DNA of 64,000 nucleotides from Candidatus Saccharimonadota bacterium (GCA_017652105.1 JAGCBP010000015.1:1-64000); one strand, 5' to 3'; shown: positions 1 through 8,249, counted from the first letter of the stretch. The notes: generated by a model not told the origin, from the letters alone. Program-made: numbers and translations.

Positions 1-1
1 C

Positions 2-793
2 CTCTACAATACCAGCAACGGGTACTGGTGGTCTAGTACAGCAAGCTATTATAACACCGGTCGCTACATCCTGTACTACGATGGGAGTAGCCTGGATACC
101 CGCAACGGCGATCGCAGCCTCGGGTTCTATGTCCGCTGCATCAAACAAGGGCCTACCATGCAAAACTTTACCGCTGCTGAAGCTGCTGCAATGACAAATG
201 GTGAAACTAATACTTTGATGGATTCTCGTGATGGCCAAAAATATTCCGTAGCTAAGATTGGTAATCTCGTTTGGATGACTAAAAACCTAAACCTTTCTGG
301 CGGCACTACTCTCACTCCTGCAGACTCTAACGTGTCTTCAAACTATACCCTCCCAGCTTCCTCTACTTCTGGTTTTTCAGACAATAATGCCTATGTCTAC
401 AATAGCGGTAGTACTACGTGCGGAGATGGTTCTCCATGCTATTCCTACTATTCCTATGTAGCCGCTACTGCCGGCACCAATCCATCAAGCGGAGCCGCCA
501 CATCAGACATCTGTCCAAAAGGCTGGAGACTACCTACTCAAGCAGAATTTACCACATTAAGAAGCACCTACAATACCGGAGCTAAATTAACTGCCAGTCC
601 TTTCCTAGCTGTTTACGGCGGCAACTACTACTATTCCTCCTTCTACAATGGCGGCTCACTCGGCAGCTACTGGTCCTCTACAGCCTACAGTTCGTCGAGC
701 GCCTACACCCTGTACTTCAATAGTAGCAATGCCGATGTCGTCGACGGCAATAAGAGGTACGGGTTTAGCGTCCGTTGTGTTAAGACTTCCTAG
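2..793 (+). CDS. FISUMP-domain surface protein, 3' part (N-terminus outside window)
   Basis: The frame is open to the left edge, so only the last 263 residues are visible and the ATG at 158 is internal. It holds the end of one FISUMP (Fibrobacter succinogenes major paralogous) domain, with a YWWSSTA motif and the closing FYVRCIK, followed by a complete second domain: VAKIGNLVWMTKNL, then ICPKGWRLPTQAEF, then YWSSTA, closing with SVRCVK. FISUMP domains have a C-type-lectin-like fold and occur in extracellular proteins; several tandem copies are usual. The protein is probably exported and binds something outside the cell, but no ligand can be inferred. The last 110-130 bp of each domain copy are richer in G and C than the rest of the gene. 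Confidence 0.85.
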   Translation, partial: LYNTSNGYWWSSTASYYNTGRYILYYDGSSLDTRNGDRSLGFYVRCIKQGPTMQNFTAAEAAAMTNGETNTLMDSRDGQKYSVAKIGNLVWMTKNLNLSGGTTLTPADSNVSSNYTLPASSTSGFSDNNAYVYNSGSTTCGDGSPCYSYYSYVAATAGTNPSSGAATSDICPKGWRLPTQAEFTTLRSTYNTGAKLTASPFLAVYGGNYYYSSFYNGGSLGSYWSSTAYSSSSAYTLYFNSSNADVVDGNKRYGFSVRCVKTS

Positions 794-845
794 TACCCTC
801 CGAGAGCCCACCGGAGCCACTTGGCGGCTGCGTTAAGTCCTAGAG

Positions 846-1259
846 TTAGCGGGCGGACCTGGCGGCTTTGTCGGCGAGCTCGTTGAGCTCTGTGCCAGCG
901 TGGCCTTTTTCCCAGATTAGTTTGACGTCGTTTGCTTGGTAGAGTTCGTAGAGTTCTTGAACGAGGTCGAGATTTTTGATTTCGCCTTTTTTCTTGGTCC
1001 AATTGTTTTTTTCCCAAGTAGGTGCCCATTTGGTGAGGACATTGATCCAAAATTCGGAATCGGTGTGGATTTCGACTGAGTCGTGGTTTGCCGCGGCGTA
1101 CTCGATAGCCTCTTTTATAGCAGTGGCTTCCATTCTAATATTGGTGGTGTGTTTTTCGGCGCCGGTTCTGATGGGCTGTTTAGTTTCGGCATCGATCACC
1201 GCCCAGCCACCGGGGCCGGGATTAGGGTGTGCACTGCCATCGGTCCAGAGAACTCTCAT
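846..1259 (-). CDS. rnhA: Ribonuclease HI
   Basis: 137 residues, the normal length of a bacterial RNase HI, which cleaves the RNA strand of RNA:DNA hybrids. The catalytic acidic set is visible: Asp7 in WTDGSAHPNPGPGGW, Glu44 in IRMEATAIKEA, Asp67 in IHTDSEFW, and the C-terminal KGHAG...NELADKAAR with the conserved His and Asp. It starts 2 nt after the stop of tyrS on the same strand; a GAGGT just inside the end of tyrS can serve as RBS, so the two are probably co-transcribed. A second, unrelated RNase H (type 2, fused to YraN) lies at 58032. Confidence 0.93.
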   Translation of the reverse strand: MRVLWTDGSAHPNPGPGGWAVIDAETKQPIRTGAEKHTTNIRMEATAIKEAIEYAAANHDSVEIHTDSEFWINVLTKWAPTWEKNNWTKKKGEIKNLDLVQELYELYQANDVKLIWEKGHAGTELNELADKAARSAR

Positions 1260-1261
1260 CT

Positions 1262-2527
1262 TTACCTCACGATGGCGAATCTATTTTTGCCTTTTTTGAT
1301 GATGGCGACTTGGTTGACATCAATTTCTGTGGTGACTTTGGTGCCGTTAATCGAGACGGCATTTCCCGCGATAAATTCGCGGGCTTTTTTCTTGGAATCG
1401 GCGAGTTTGGTATCCACTAAGATGTCTACGAGATTAGCACCTCGAGCTACAACTGGGAGATAGGCGGAAAATTCGGTGAGTTCACTCTCAGAAAATTCAG
1501 CAAAATCGGTGTCTCTACTAAAGAGAGTCTCGGATAGATTCTCGATAGCTTCGGCGGCAGCGGCACCGTGGACTACGGTGGTGGCACCTTTTGCTAGAGC
1601 CTTCTGGGCTAGCCTCAACTCTGGGTGTGCTTGATGTTCGGACAGAATTTGGTCGATTTCGGCTGGCTCATAGAGAGTATAAATTTTGAGCAGAGATGCC
1701 ACAGCTTCATCTGGCTGATTCATCCAGAATTGATAAAAATCGTAAATCGAAGTGTAATTGCCGGAGCCGTTGTCAGAGCTTGCGAGCCAGATGGCGTTGC
1801 CCTCGGATTTGCCGAATTTTTTGCCGGTGATAGGATCGATGACAAGTGGGGTAGACCAAACATCGGCCTCGGCATCCTCTAATCTTTTGATGAGGTGGAT
1901 ACCAGAGGTGCAGTTGCCGTATTGATCGGCGCCACAGAGCTGCAGAGATACACCGTATTCTCGATACAAATGAAGGAAATCGTAGCCTTGAATCAAAGTA
2001 TAGGAAAATTCGGCATAAGAGATGCCGGAGCCGCCATCGCCGATGCGGTTTTGGACAAATTGGCGGTCGAGAAGCTGAGTCATGGAGAAGTTTTTGCCAA
2101 TTTTGCGCAAAAAGTCTAGATAATTGATGTCTTTAAACCAATCGTAATTATCTACCATAGTAAGGCCGGGAGTGGTGTGGTCTTTGACTAAACCATCGCC
2201 GGCATTGATGACACGCTCGATTTGCTCTTTGATACATTTCTTGTTGCGGTTGACTTCCTCCTTGGATTTGAGGTCGCGTTCGCCGTTTTCTTTGGGATCG
2301 CCAATTTGGCCGGTGGCGCCGCCGACAAGTAGATATGGCTCGTAGCCGTGGCGGACAAAACAGGCGCACATCATGAGGGCAGCAAGATTGCCGATAGTGA
2401 GGGAATCGGCGGATGGATCAGCGCCCCAATAAAATTTTTTGGACGCTCTTTCATCTAAATCTGATGGGTCTTTGATAGTGGTCTTGGCGGTGAAACCGCG
2501 ATAGATTAGTTCCTCGGATAATTTCAT
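1262..2527 (-). CDS. tyrS: Tyrosyl-tRNA synthetase
   Basis: 421 residues; charges tRNA-Tyr. Class I aaRS features are visible: a HIGH-like site in ADSLTIGNLAAL, the KFGKS form of the KMSKS loop in TGKKFGKSEGNAIWL, and a C-terminal S4-like RNA-binding domain (KKAREFIAGNAVSINGTKV). The longest open frame begins 18 nt upstream at 2545, but those codons are the promoter itself (TGGTATAAT) and the ATG at 2527 is 6 nt behind it, so 2527 is chosen and the mRNA is probably leaderless. rpmA lies upstream on the same strand, separated by a terminator. Confidence 0.95.
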   Translation of the reverse strand: MKLSEELIYRGFTAKTTIKDPSDLDERASKKFYWGADPSADSLTIGNLAALMMCACFVRHGYEPYLLVGGATGQIGDPKENGERDLKSKEEVNRNKKCIKEQIERVINAGDGLVKDHTTPGLTMVDNYDWFKDINYLDFLRKIGKNFSMTQLLDRQFVQNRIGDGGSGISYAEFSYTLIQGYDFLHLYREYGVSLQLCGADQYGNCTSGIHLIKRLEDAEADVWSTPLVIDPITGKKFGKSEGNAIWLASSDNGSGNYTSIYDFYQFWMNQPDEAVASLLKIYTLYEPAEIDQILSEHQAHPELRLAQKALAKGATTVVHGAAAAEAIENLSETLFSRDTDFAEFSESELTEFSAYLPVVARGANLVDILVDTKLADSKKKAREFIAGNAVSINGTKVTTEIDVNQVAIIKKGKNRFAIVR

Positions 2528-2533
2528 ATCTAT

Positions 2534-2542
2534 ATTATACCA
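2534..2542 (-). promoter_or_regulatory. Extended -10 promoter of tyrS
   Basis: TGGTATAAT on the minus strand; the hexamer occupies 2534-2539 and the ATG follows after 6 nt, which predicts a leaderless mRNA. Confidence 0.8.
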
Positions 2543-2544
2543 CA

Positions 2545-2573
2545 AAAAAATAGCCCCTTTTGGGGCTATTTTT
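2545..2573 (-). terminator. Intrinsic terminator after rpmA
   Basis: AAAAATAGCCCC-TTTT-GGGGCTATTTTT: a perfect stem with a U-tract on the minus strand. It ends rpmA transcription directly before the tyrS promoter. It is nearly symmetric. Confidence 0.88.
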
Positions 2574-2844
2574 ACCGAACTTCTACACGAATCCGAGGCT
2601 GTGACTTACCAGAAAAGTGGGTTTTCTTGGTTTTTACAAAGGCTACTACACCATCTTTGGCAGCGTGAATAGTGAAATTTTTAGACATATAAGTGCCAGG
2701 GCCGGCAATCTTGGTAGAACCAGTTTGGCGCACGATTACTTCACCGTTTTTGACCTTTTGGCCACCAAAACGCTTCACGCCAAGGCGTTGACCAGGGTTG
2801 TTGTGTATATTCTTGGCGGTACCGCCAGCTTTTACGTGTGACAT
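2572..2844 (-). CDS. rpmA: 50S ribosomal protein L27
   Basis: 90 residues. L27 sits at the peptidyl-transferase centre of the large ribosomal subunit. The family signature GQRLGVKRFGGQKV is present. The N-terminus (MSHVKAGGTAKNIHNN) is shorter and less basic than the classic HKKGGGSS start. The ATG directly abuts the TAA of the upstream methylase gene. AAGGAAAG serves as RBS inside the end of that gene, and a TATAAT about 22 nt upstream could be a promoter of its own. Confidence 0.95.
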   Translation of the reverse strand: MSHVKAGGTAKNIHNNPGQRLGVKRFGGQKVKNGEVIVRQTGSTKIAGPGTYMSKNFTIHAAKDGVVAFVKTKKTHFSGKSQPRIRVEVR

Positions 2845-3927
2845 TTAATCTTTCCTTAATATTATTATATCTCTCGCCACGATTTGACCGTCTCTAAAAT
2901 AGAGTAGACCACCTAGCGATTTATTATTAACATTATACCCCATATCTTTAATTTGGTCAAGTATTTCTAACCGAGAATATGTGCTATCCTCTCGCAGCCA
3001 TGCTGGAATCCCCATCACCACCGGCGTATCCTGTTTGATTTGCCCACTCAAATTCTTTAAAAATCCCAAAATAATCCCAGCGCATTCCTGTTTTTGCTCT
3101 TTTAATTCCATTTCGGAAGGAATTTTGTTCATCGGCTTACCCAGATACCCCTCACACGCCACCGCATCAACTTTTGGCCATTGGTGATTTGTGGCATCGC
3201 CAACCTCTAATTCAAAATTTGAAAACTTAAAATATTCCAAATTTCTCCGAGAATATTCCACCATTCTTTCTGAAATATCCGTGCCATAAGCTTTGTAGCC
3301 CATCAGGAGTGCCTCTTGGAGCACTACACCAGTCCCACAGAACGGATCCAAAATCACCGATTTTTCTGGCAGAGGCCCGCAGAGATTAATTAGAATTTGT
3401 GCTAATTTTGGTGGGAGCATCCCTACTTTGGCATCCCGAGCCGGCCGCCCTTGATCGCGCCTAGAATAAGCATCAATATCTTGCACACCAATCACTCGAT
3501 ACCAGTCGCTATTAACTTTAATCAATTCTATCTTGCGGGGATTTTTGCCGGATAGACCATTATGAAGCGAGGTTGCCGTAGCAAGCACTGCTGCGTCCCC
3601 CATCACCGCTCTTACCGAGCGCCCTTGTCGCGTCAGAATCTTTTTTAGTTTCATCGCTTCTAAACTAGCCGATTTTTTCGAAGCCCCTTTAGAATAGTCA
3701 GACACTCCGAGAGTGATCTTGCCTTCTGGAGCTTTCATCAAAAAATCTAAGGGTTTTTCATTTAATTTTTCGGCTAATTTCAGTGTACCACCCAACCGGT
3801 CAATACTCGGCATAGCATCAGCATCAAATAGCGCAAGCTGTGAAGTCACTTTTTTGACTTCACCAAAAAGTGCCTCTAATTCAGCAATTGATAGTTCTGG
3901 TTCACGCCCTAAAATGGCTAGATACAT
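2845..3927 (-). CDS. TRM11/Trm14-like RNA methyltransferase (UPF0020 family)
   Basis: 360 residues. The N-terminus (YLAILGREPELSIAELEALFG) is the THUMP-associated start typical of TRM11-like tRNA guanosine methylases. The C-terminal half is a Rossmann-type SAM-binding domain with VILDPFCGTGVVLQEA (motif I) and GTDISERMVEYSRRN (motif II). The catalytic motif IV, normally (D/N)PPY, reads ACEGYLGKP here, so the usual Pro pair is missing. Most likely it methylates a guanosine in tRNA; the exact position is unknown. It is the first gene of the minus-strand run methylase-rpmA-(terminator)-tyrS-rnhA. Confidence 0.75.
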   Translation of the reverse strand: MYLAILGREPELSIAELEALFGEVKKVTSQLALFDADAMPSIDRLGGTLKLAEKLNEKPLDFLMKAPEGKITLGVSDYSKGASKKSASLEAMKLKKILTRQGRSVRAVMGDAAVLATATSLHNGLSGKNPRKIELIKVNSDWYRVIGVQDIDAYSRRDQGRPARDAKVGMLPPKLAQILINLCGPLPEKSVILDPFCGTGVVLQEALLMGYKAYGTDISERMVEYSRRNLEYFKFSNFELEVGDATNHQWPKVDAVACEGYLGKPMNKIPSEMELKEQKQECAGIILGFLKNLSGQIKQDTPVVMGIPAWLREDSTYSRLEILDQIKDMGYNVNNKSLGGLLYFRDGQIVARDIIILRKD

Positions 3928-3937
3928 TATATGATAT

Positions 3938-3946
3938 ATTATAACA
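3938..3946 (-). promoter_or_regulatory. Promoter of the TRM11-like gene
   Basis: TGTTATAAT on the minus strand with a 10-nt gap to ATG 3927, so at most a few leader bases. Confidence 0.6.
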
Positions 3947-4031
3947 TGTTTACTATCTTAAACGGCAAAAATCAACGAAGAAGTTAATTTCTCTAAAAGT
4001 TTTTGCCGACAATAGTAGATGAATTTTTTTG

Positions 4032-4040
4032 TGCTATAAT
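4032..4040 (+). promoter_or_regulatory. Extended -10 promoter of the 4047 gene
   Basis: TGCTATAAT, hexamer 4035-4040, 6 nt before ATG 4047. It shows that the in-frame codons from 4029 are promoter rather than protein. Confidence 0.8.
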
Positions 4041-4046
4041 TTATAT

Positions 4047-5120
4047 ATGGCTAAAAAGAAAAAGGGGTTTAAATTCCCATGGCGTACGATTATTTCGATT
4101 GCGACTTTTGGCTTGGTGGGCTATGTGGTCTATCAGAACTGGGATGGGTTTGTTGAGACTTACAACGATCTGAACCGGGCGAATATCGTGATTATTTTGC
4201 TTTTGGTGCCGGAACAGCTATTTATGTATTATGCGTGTGGGCAAATTTTTTTCTCGTATCTAGAGAAAAAGTGCAAAATGATTTTTGGCTGGAAAGAAAA
4301 ATTAAAGATTTCGACAGAAATGAACTTTGTGAATCGGGCAGTGCCGGCCGGTGCAGTAGGAGGGCTGGCGTATTTAACTTATAGGTTGAAACCGTTTGGG
4401 GTGAATACTGGGCAGGCGAGCTTTCTATATATTTTTCGGTTTGCGGTGACAACGGTGGTAAATTATGTGCAGGCCCTGGTAGCGATTTTGATTCTCTATG
4501 CGCTAGGTTCGGTGCCGGAGGAGGCAACATGGATTATTTGGGTGTCGCTGCTGATGAATATGGGGGTGTTTATTATACTCGGTTTGATTGTTTATGTGGC
4601 GAGTAGCAAAAAACGGATTGAATGGTTTGCAAAATTGGTAGGAAAATTGATGGCTTTTGTAGTCAAGACAGTAACTTTTGGGCACAAAAGAAGCCTGTTT
4701 AGGCGAGAAAAAATTCAGGATTATTTCCTGAGTATCCATGATTGTGTGGTAATTGTAAAAAGAGACAAAAAATCGATGATTTTGCCAACGGTGTGGGGAT
4801 TTGTCTATAGTCTTTGCGAGATTGGCGTGTATTGGATAGTGGCGTGCGCGATGGGACGGCCGGAAATTTTGCCGGTGATTATGGTGGGCGAGGCGATCGG
4901 TTCAGTGTTTGATGGAATTGTGCCATATGGACCATATGAGCTGGGTATGGCGGGGGTGATGGGGATTTTGCTAGGTGGGACAGAGGAAGCGATTGCAATT
5001 TCTTTGACAGTGACGGTGATGGCAAGAGCGCTGTCACTCATATTTACGATTGCGTCGGGGTATTGGCCTTATCAGCAAGCGATTAGAGGCAAAAAAGATG
5101 GACAACCTGACACCAACTGA
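4047..5120 (+). CDS. Flippase-like polytopic membrane protein (LPG_synthase_TM/UPF0104 family)
   Basis: 357 residues with a basic N-terminus (MAKKKKGFKF) and about seven or eight hydrophobic segments. Family marks are the loop with NRAVPAGAVGGLAYL around residues 97-112 and PYGPYELGMAGV near residue 295, which match the lysylphosphatidylglycerol synthase transmembrane region (also found in AglD/MprF-type proteins). No soluble LPG-synthase catalytic domain is attached. Members are proposed to move or modify lipids or polyprenyl-linked sugars across the membrane; the substrate here is unknown. The start is set by the promoter 6 nt upstream. The 3' end overlaps the start of xseA by 23 nt. Confidence 0.75.
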   Translation: MAKKKKGFKFPWRTIISIATFGLVGYVVYQNWDGFVETYNDLNRANIVIILLLVPEQLFMYYACGQIFFSYLEKKCKMIFGWKEKLKISTEMNFVNRAVPAGAVGGLAYLTYRLKPFGVNTGQASFLYIFRFAVTTVVNYVQALVAILILYALGSVPEEATWIIWVSLLMNMGVFIILGLIVYVASSKKRIEWFAKLVGKLMAFVVKTVTFGHKRSLFRREKIQDYFLSIHDCVVIVKRDKKSMILPTVWGFVYSLCEIGVYWIVACAMGRPEILPVIMVGEAIGSVFDGIVPYGPYELGMAGVMGILLGGTEEAIAISLTVTVMARALSLIFTIASGYWPYQQAIRGKKDGQPDTN

Positions 5121-6120
5121 TTTTATTGCACTGGTCAATCAGACATTGGAATATGCGTATTCATCGGTGGTGATAGTGGGGGAAGTTTCTGAGTTTAAAG
5201 TGAATCAGGGGAAATGGGTATTTTTTAATATTAAGGACAAAGAAACTAGTGTACCGTGTTTTATGACTTTGTGGCAACTTTCGGTGCCGCTGGAGGATGG
5301 AATGAAAGTGGCGGTGAGAGGAATGCCGAAATTAACTAAGTGGGGTAAATTTTCTTTTACAGTGACTAAAGTGGCGCCGGTGGGTGAAGGTTCGCTAAAG
5401 AAAGCTTTCGAAATGCTGAAAAAGAAATTGGCAGATGAGGGCTTGTTTGATCTGGCTAGAAAAAGAGCTTTGCCGGAAGATTTGAATAAAATTGGGGTGA
5501 TTTCCTCGACGGATGCGGCGGGATATAAAGATTTCGTAAAAATTATTAATGCCAGGTGGGGTGGACTAAAAGTTTTGACCGCGCACACTCAGGTACAAGG
5601 AATTGATGCGCCGGAGCAAATGATACGGGCTCTAAAATATTTTAATGAGCGAACGGATGTGCAGGCGATTGTGCTGATTCGCGGTGGTGGAAGCAAGGAT
5701 GATCTTTCGTGTTTTAATGATGAAGCCTTGGTGAGAGCGGTGGCGAGTTCAAAAATTCCGGTGGTGTGCGGAATTGGGCATGAAATAGATGAATCTTTGT
5801 GCGATCTAGCGTGCGATGTGAGGGCTTCTACGCCATCAAACGCAGCGGAACTTTTGACTCGGGATAGAAAAACGGAAAAGCTCAATGAAAAAATGCAGCT
5901 TATTCGGCAGAGAATAGACTCGGCAATTCGGATTTTGGAGTCGGAGATAGCCCAGAAAAAACGGATGCTTGATATTTTGAATCCGGAAAAAGTTTTGAAG
6001 CAGGGCTATGCGATTTTGGGAGGCGAGTTGAAGGTTGGTAATGTTGTAAAAATCACAACGTTTGATAAGATAGTGGAAGCGGAAGTAAAAAAGTTAATGG
6101 ACAAAAGTCTAGAAAGGTAA
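5098..6120 (+). CDS. xseA: Exodeoxyribonuclease VII large subunit (short form)
   Basis: 340 residues, shorter than the usual 400-450, mainly in the C-terminal coiled coil. An N-terminal OB-fold (VVIVGEVSEFKVNQGKWVFF) is followed by the ExoVII core: IGVISSTDAAGYKDF, AIVLIRGGGSKDDLSCFNDE, VVCGIGHEIDESLCDL and ASTPSNAAEL. With XseB it degrades single-stranded DNA from both ends. ATG 5098 is chosen because GAGGCAAAAAAG precedes it and the OB-fold starts right after; the 16 upstream in-frame codons belong to the preceding gene. xseB follows after 3 nt. Confidence 0.92.
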   Translation: MDNLTPTDFIALVNQTLEYAYSSVVIVGEVSEFKVNQGKWVFFNIKDKETSVPCFMTLWQLSVPLEDGMKVAVRGMPKLTKWGKFSFTVTKVAPVGEGSLKKAFEMLKKKLADEGLFDLARKRALPEDLNKIGVISSTDAAGYKDFVKIINARWGGLKVLTAHTQVQGIDAPEQMIRALKYFNERTDVQAIVLIRGGGSKDDLSCFNDEALVRAVASSKIPVVCGIGHEIDESLCDLACDVRASTPSNAAELLTRDRKTEKLNEKMQLIRQRIDSAIRILESEIAQKKRMLDILNPEKVLKQGYAILGGELKVGNVVKITTFDKIVEAEVKKLMDKSLER

Positions 6121-6123
6121 AAA

Positions 6124-6321
6124 ATGGCGGAAAAAAATTTAAATCAAAAGATTAAAGAATTAGACCAAAAGGTAGAATGGTTTTCCTCGGATGAATTTGA
6201 ACTTGAAAAAGCAGTAGATGAATACAAAAAAGCTTTGGCTCTAGCGGAAGAAATTGAAGAAGATTTGAAAAGTTTGAAAAATGAAATTGAAGTTTTGAAC
6301 GAAGATTTTACTAAAGAATAA
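6124..6321 (+). CDS. xseB: Exodeoxyribonuclease VII small subunit
   Basis: 65 residues, almost entirely helical and charged, with the XseB pattern of an N-terminal helix, LEKAVDEYKKALALAEEIEEDL and a final coiled coil. It assembles as several copies around XseA. It lies 3 nt behind xseA and its end overlaps the promoter region of the next gene, so xseA-xseB form a translationally coupled pair. Confidence 0.9.
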   Translation: MAEKNLNQKIKELDQKVEWFSSDEFELEKAVDEYKKALALAEEIEEDLKSLKNEIEVLNEDFTKE

Positions 6322-6325
6322 TTTG

Positions 6326-6334
6326 TGATATAAT
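6326..6334 (+). promoter_or_regulatory. Extended -10 promoter of the 6341 gene
   Basis: TGATATAAT, hexamer 6329-6334, 6 nt before ATG 6341. Confidence 0.8.
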
Positions 6335-6340
6335 GTGTTT

Positions 6341-7204
6341 ATGGATAATAAACAGCCAATTAATTCTGGTCAACCATATACGGCAGCGTTTTCGCAGCCG
6401 ATTACTTCGCCTCAAGGTGCTGACATGAGCCAGCCGATGGGGCCAACACAAATGGCACAGCCGATGCAGGCGCAGCCAGATATTCAACAGAATCCGGTAA
6501 CTGGACAGCCGATGATTATGCAGGCGCCGGCGCCGATTCCGGAGTCTAAAAAAGACGTAAAATCTTTGATTAAGACTATTGCGATTATTGCTTTGTCGCT
6601 TTTGTCTTTGACTTTTATTGGGTTATTTATTTGGATGTTTACACAATATGATGCGGCGCGGACGAATGTGGATGGGCAGATTGCGGATGCGGTAGTGGAA
6701 GCGGTGGACGATAACACGATGAAACTTGAAAACGAGTTTGCTGAGCGAGAAAAGTATCCATTTATGACTTTTGCTGGTCCGGTGGATTATGGTGCGCTTA
6801 CCTTTGAATATCCAAAAACTTGGAGTGTATATGTGCCAATGAATGCGGCAAATGGTGGAGATTTCGAAGCGTACTTTAATCCAGTGCAAGTGGATGCGGT
6901 GAACAATGAAAACGTAGATTCGCTAAGACTCGCAATTAAAGACGTGCCGTTTGACAGTGTTACAGCTCAATACCAAGGTAGCCTTGAAGGTGAAACTCCA
7001 AATATGCGGCTTGATGCTGTAACGATTGGCCAAGAAAATAATATCAACGCGAATCGTTATACTGGTAAAATTCCGGGCACAGAATTTAATGGTTTTGTGG
7101 TGGTTTTCAAGATTCGTGATAAGACTGTGGTATTGCAAACTGATTCGGTGTTGTTTGAGGGAGATTTTAATACATTACTTGCTTCTATTCGCTTTAATGC
7201 GTGA
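6341..7204 (+). CDS. Single-pass membrane protein with Pro/Gln/Met-rich N-terminus, unknown function
   Basis: 287 residues. Residues 1-70 are rich in Gln, Pro and Met and should be disordered and cytoplasmic. A membrane helix follows at about 79-101 (TIAIIALSLLSLTFIGLFIW), then an extracellular domain of about 180 residues. The layout, with a disordered N-terminus, one helix and a small outer domain, recurs in this window (genes at 14272, 22608, 38357, 41569). I do not recognise the outer domain. The start is fixed by TATAAT ending 6 nt upstream. Confidence 0.7.
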   Translation: MDNKQPINSGQPYTAAFSQPITSPQGADMSQPMGPTQMAQPMQAQPDIQQNPVTGQPMIMQAPAPIPESKKDVKSLIKTIAIIALSLLSLTFIGLFIWMFTQYDAARTNVDGQIADAVVEAVDDNTMKLENEFAEREKYPFMTFAGPVDYGALTFEYPKTWSVYVPMNAANGGDFEAYFNPVQVDAVNNENVDSLRLAIKDVPFDSVTAQYQGSLEGETPNMRLDAVTIGQENNINANRYTGKIPGTEFNGFVVVFKIRDKTVVLQTDSVLFEGDFNTLLASIRFNA

Positions 7205-7210
7205 TATAAT
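7202..7210 (+). promoter_or_regulatory. Extended -10 promoter of the 7219 gene
   Basis: TGATATAAT, hexamer 7205-7210, overlapping the stop of the preceding gene; 8-nt gap to ATG 7219. Confidence 0.65.
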
Positions 7211-7218
7211 AGAAGTAT

Positions 7219-7899
7219 ATGTTGGAGGTAGATGGAGCGGCAGTGGTGGCGCAGGAGCTCAAGCGCCCGCTTTTGGAACTGAGACAACTTGCGCTCGGGT
7301 TTGATGGAAATGGGGTGGATGATGAAAAAATCCGCTTGGAAATGGTGAAAGTGGCGGACCAAGCGATGCGGCAGGTAGATGATTTGACTAAAATTCGCAG
7401 GCTCAATGATGGTGGATTTGAAATGGGGCCGGTGGCGGTGCGAGCGCTTTGCGATGATGTGATGAAAGAAATTGCTAAACTCTACACTGGGCAAAGATGC
7501 GAAGTAGTAGTAAAATATTCTAACCGATCTAGACTAGTAAATGCTAATCCAGAGCTTTTAAAAAGTGTAGTGTTTAATTTGGTACTAGATGCGACAAAAT
7601 ATATAGATGTAGATGCGAGAGCCGAGTTAAAAGTACGCGAGTCTAAAGGTAAAGTAGAAATTAATGTGCGAGATTTTGGGCCGGCGCTGCCGATGGATGT
7701 TTGGCGAGAAGTGCAAGGTAATTTGCGAGCACCGCGAGAAATTGCGATGCGGCCGGGTTCATCGGCTTTGGGATTATATATTGCTTCGAAGTTTTCTAAA
7801 TATATGAATGCAGAAGTAGGCGCGGTGAGGCATAATGATGGAGTGAGTTTTTTTGTGAAATTGCCAGTAACTAGACAAATGTCTATGTGGGGAGCTTGA
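7219..7899 (+). CDS. Degenerate sensor histidine kinase (no phospho-acceptor His)
   Basis: 226 residues with no sensor or membrane segment. The dimerisation motif reads AQELKRPLLELRQL where kinases have HELRTPL, so the phospho-acceptor His is Gln12. The N-box is NLVLDATKY (usually NL..NA..Y), the G1 box is RDFGPALP (DxGxGxP, weakened) and the G2 box is SALGLYIASKF. The fold of a HATPase domain is clear, but catalysis is doubtful. It is followed without a gap (TGATG overlap) by a receiver-domain protein, so the two probably act together, perhaps as a signalling scaffold. Confidence 0.7.
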   Translation: MLEVDGAAVVAQELKRPLLELRQLALGFDGNGVDDEKIRLEMVKVADQAMRQVDDLTKIRRLNDGGFEMGPVAVRALCDDVMKEIAKLYTGQRCEVVVKYSNRSRLVNANPELLKSVVFNLVLDATKYIDVDARAELKVRESKGKVEINVRDFGPALPMDVWREVQGNLRAPREIAMRPGSSALGLYIASKFSKYMNAEVGAVRHNDGVSFFVKLPVTRQMSMWGA

Positions 7900-8249
7900 T
7901 GATTTTGGTCGTAACTAGCGATGAAGTAATTGGTGGATGTGTTTTGAGAGCTCTAAACAAAAATGGATTTGAGGGATGTTGGTCTAATAATGCAATTTCG
8001 GCAATAGAATATGTAGGTGAGACGGTGCCGGATTTGGTGTTTTTAGATATTTTACTAACTGGGCCGGATGGTTTTACATTTCTGAATGAGATGGCTTCGT
8101 ATGCGGATACTTTTGCGGTGCCGGTAGTGTTGATGGGTGAAAAAGATTTTTCTGAATTTGATTTTTCGGCTTATTCGGTGGTAGGTTTTTTGGATAAAAA
8201 GACTATGCGGCCGGAGGAGGTGGTAGAATATGCCAAAAAATACGCCTAA
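7899..8249 (+). CDS. Stand-alone response-regulator receiver protein
   Basis: 116 residues, a receiver domain only. The phospho-acceptor is Asp50 in PDLVFLDILLTGPDG, and a Lys follows in GFLDKK near residue 105. The acidic pocket is reduced (VVTSDEV instead of VDDE). There is no DNA-binding domain. The ATG at 7899 overlaps the stop of the degenerate kinase (TGATG). The ATG at 7887 is less likely because the receiver core begins MILVV. The 3' end overlaps recO by 20 nt. Confidence 0.75.
   Translation: MILVVTSDEVIGGCVLRALNKNGFEGCWSNNAISAIEYVGETVPDLVFLDILLTGPDGFTFLNEMASYADTFAVPVVLMGEKDFSEFDFSAYSVVGFLDKKTMRPEEVVEYAKKYA

Noticed and set aside
158-793. A complete 211-residue protein starting at ATG 158
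   Set aside because: The same frame is open to the left edge and codes for another FISUMP end with the closing VRC motif, so 158 is an internal Met.
4029-4046. N-terminal MCYNLY codons, and similar MCYN/MWYN starts elsewhere
   Set aside because: These codons are the TGCTATAAT promoter itself; the next ATG at +1 is the real start.
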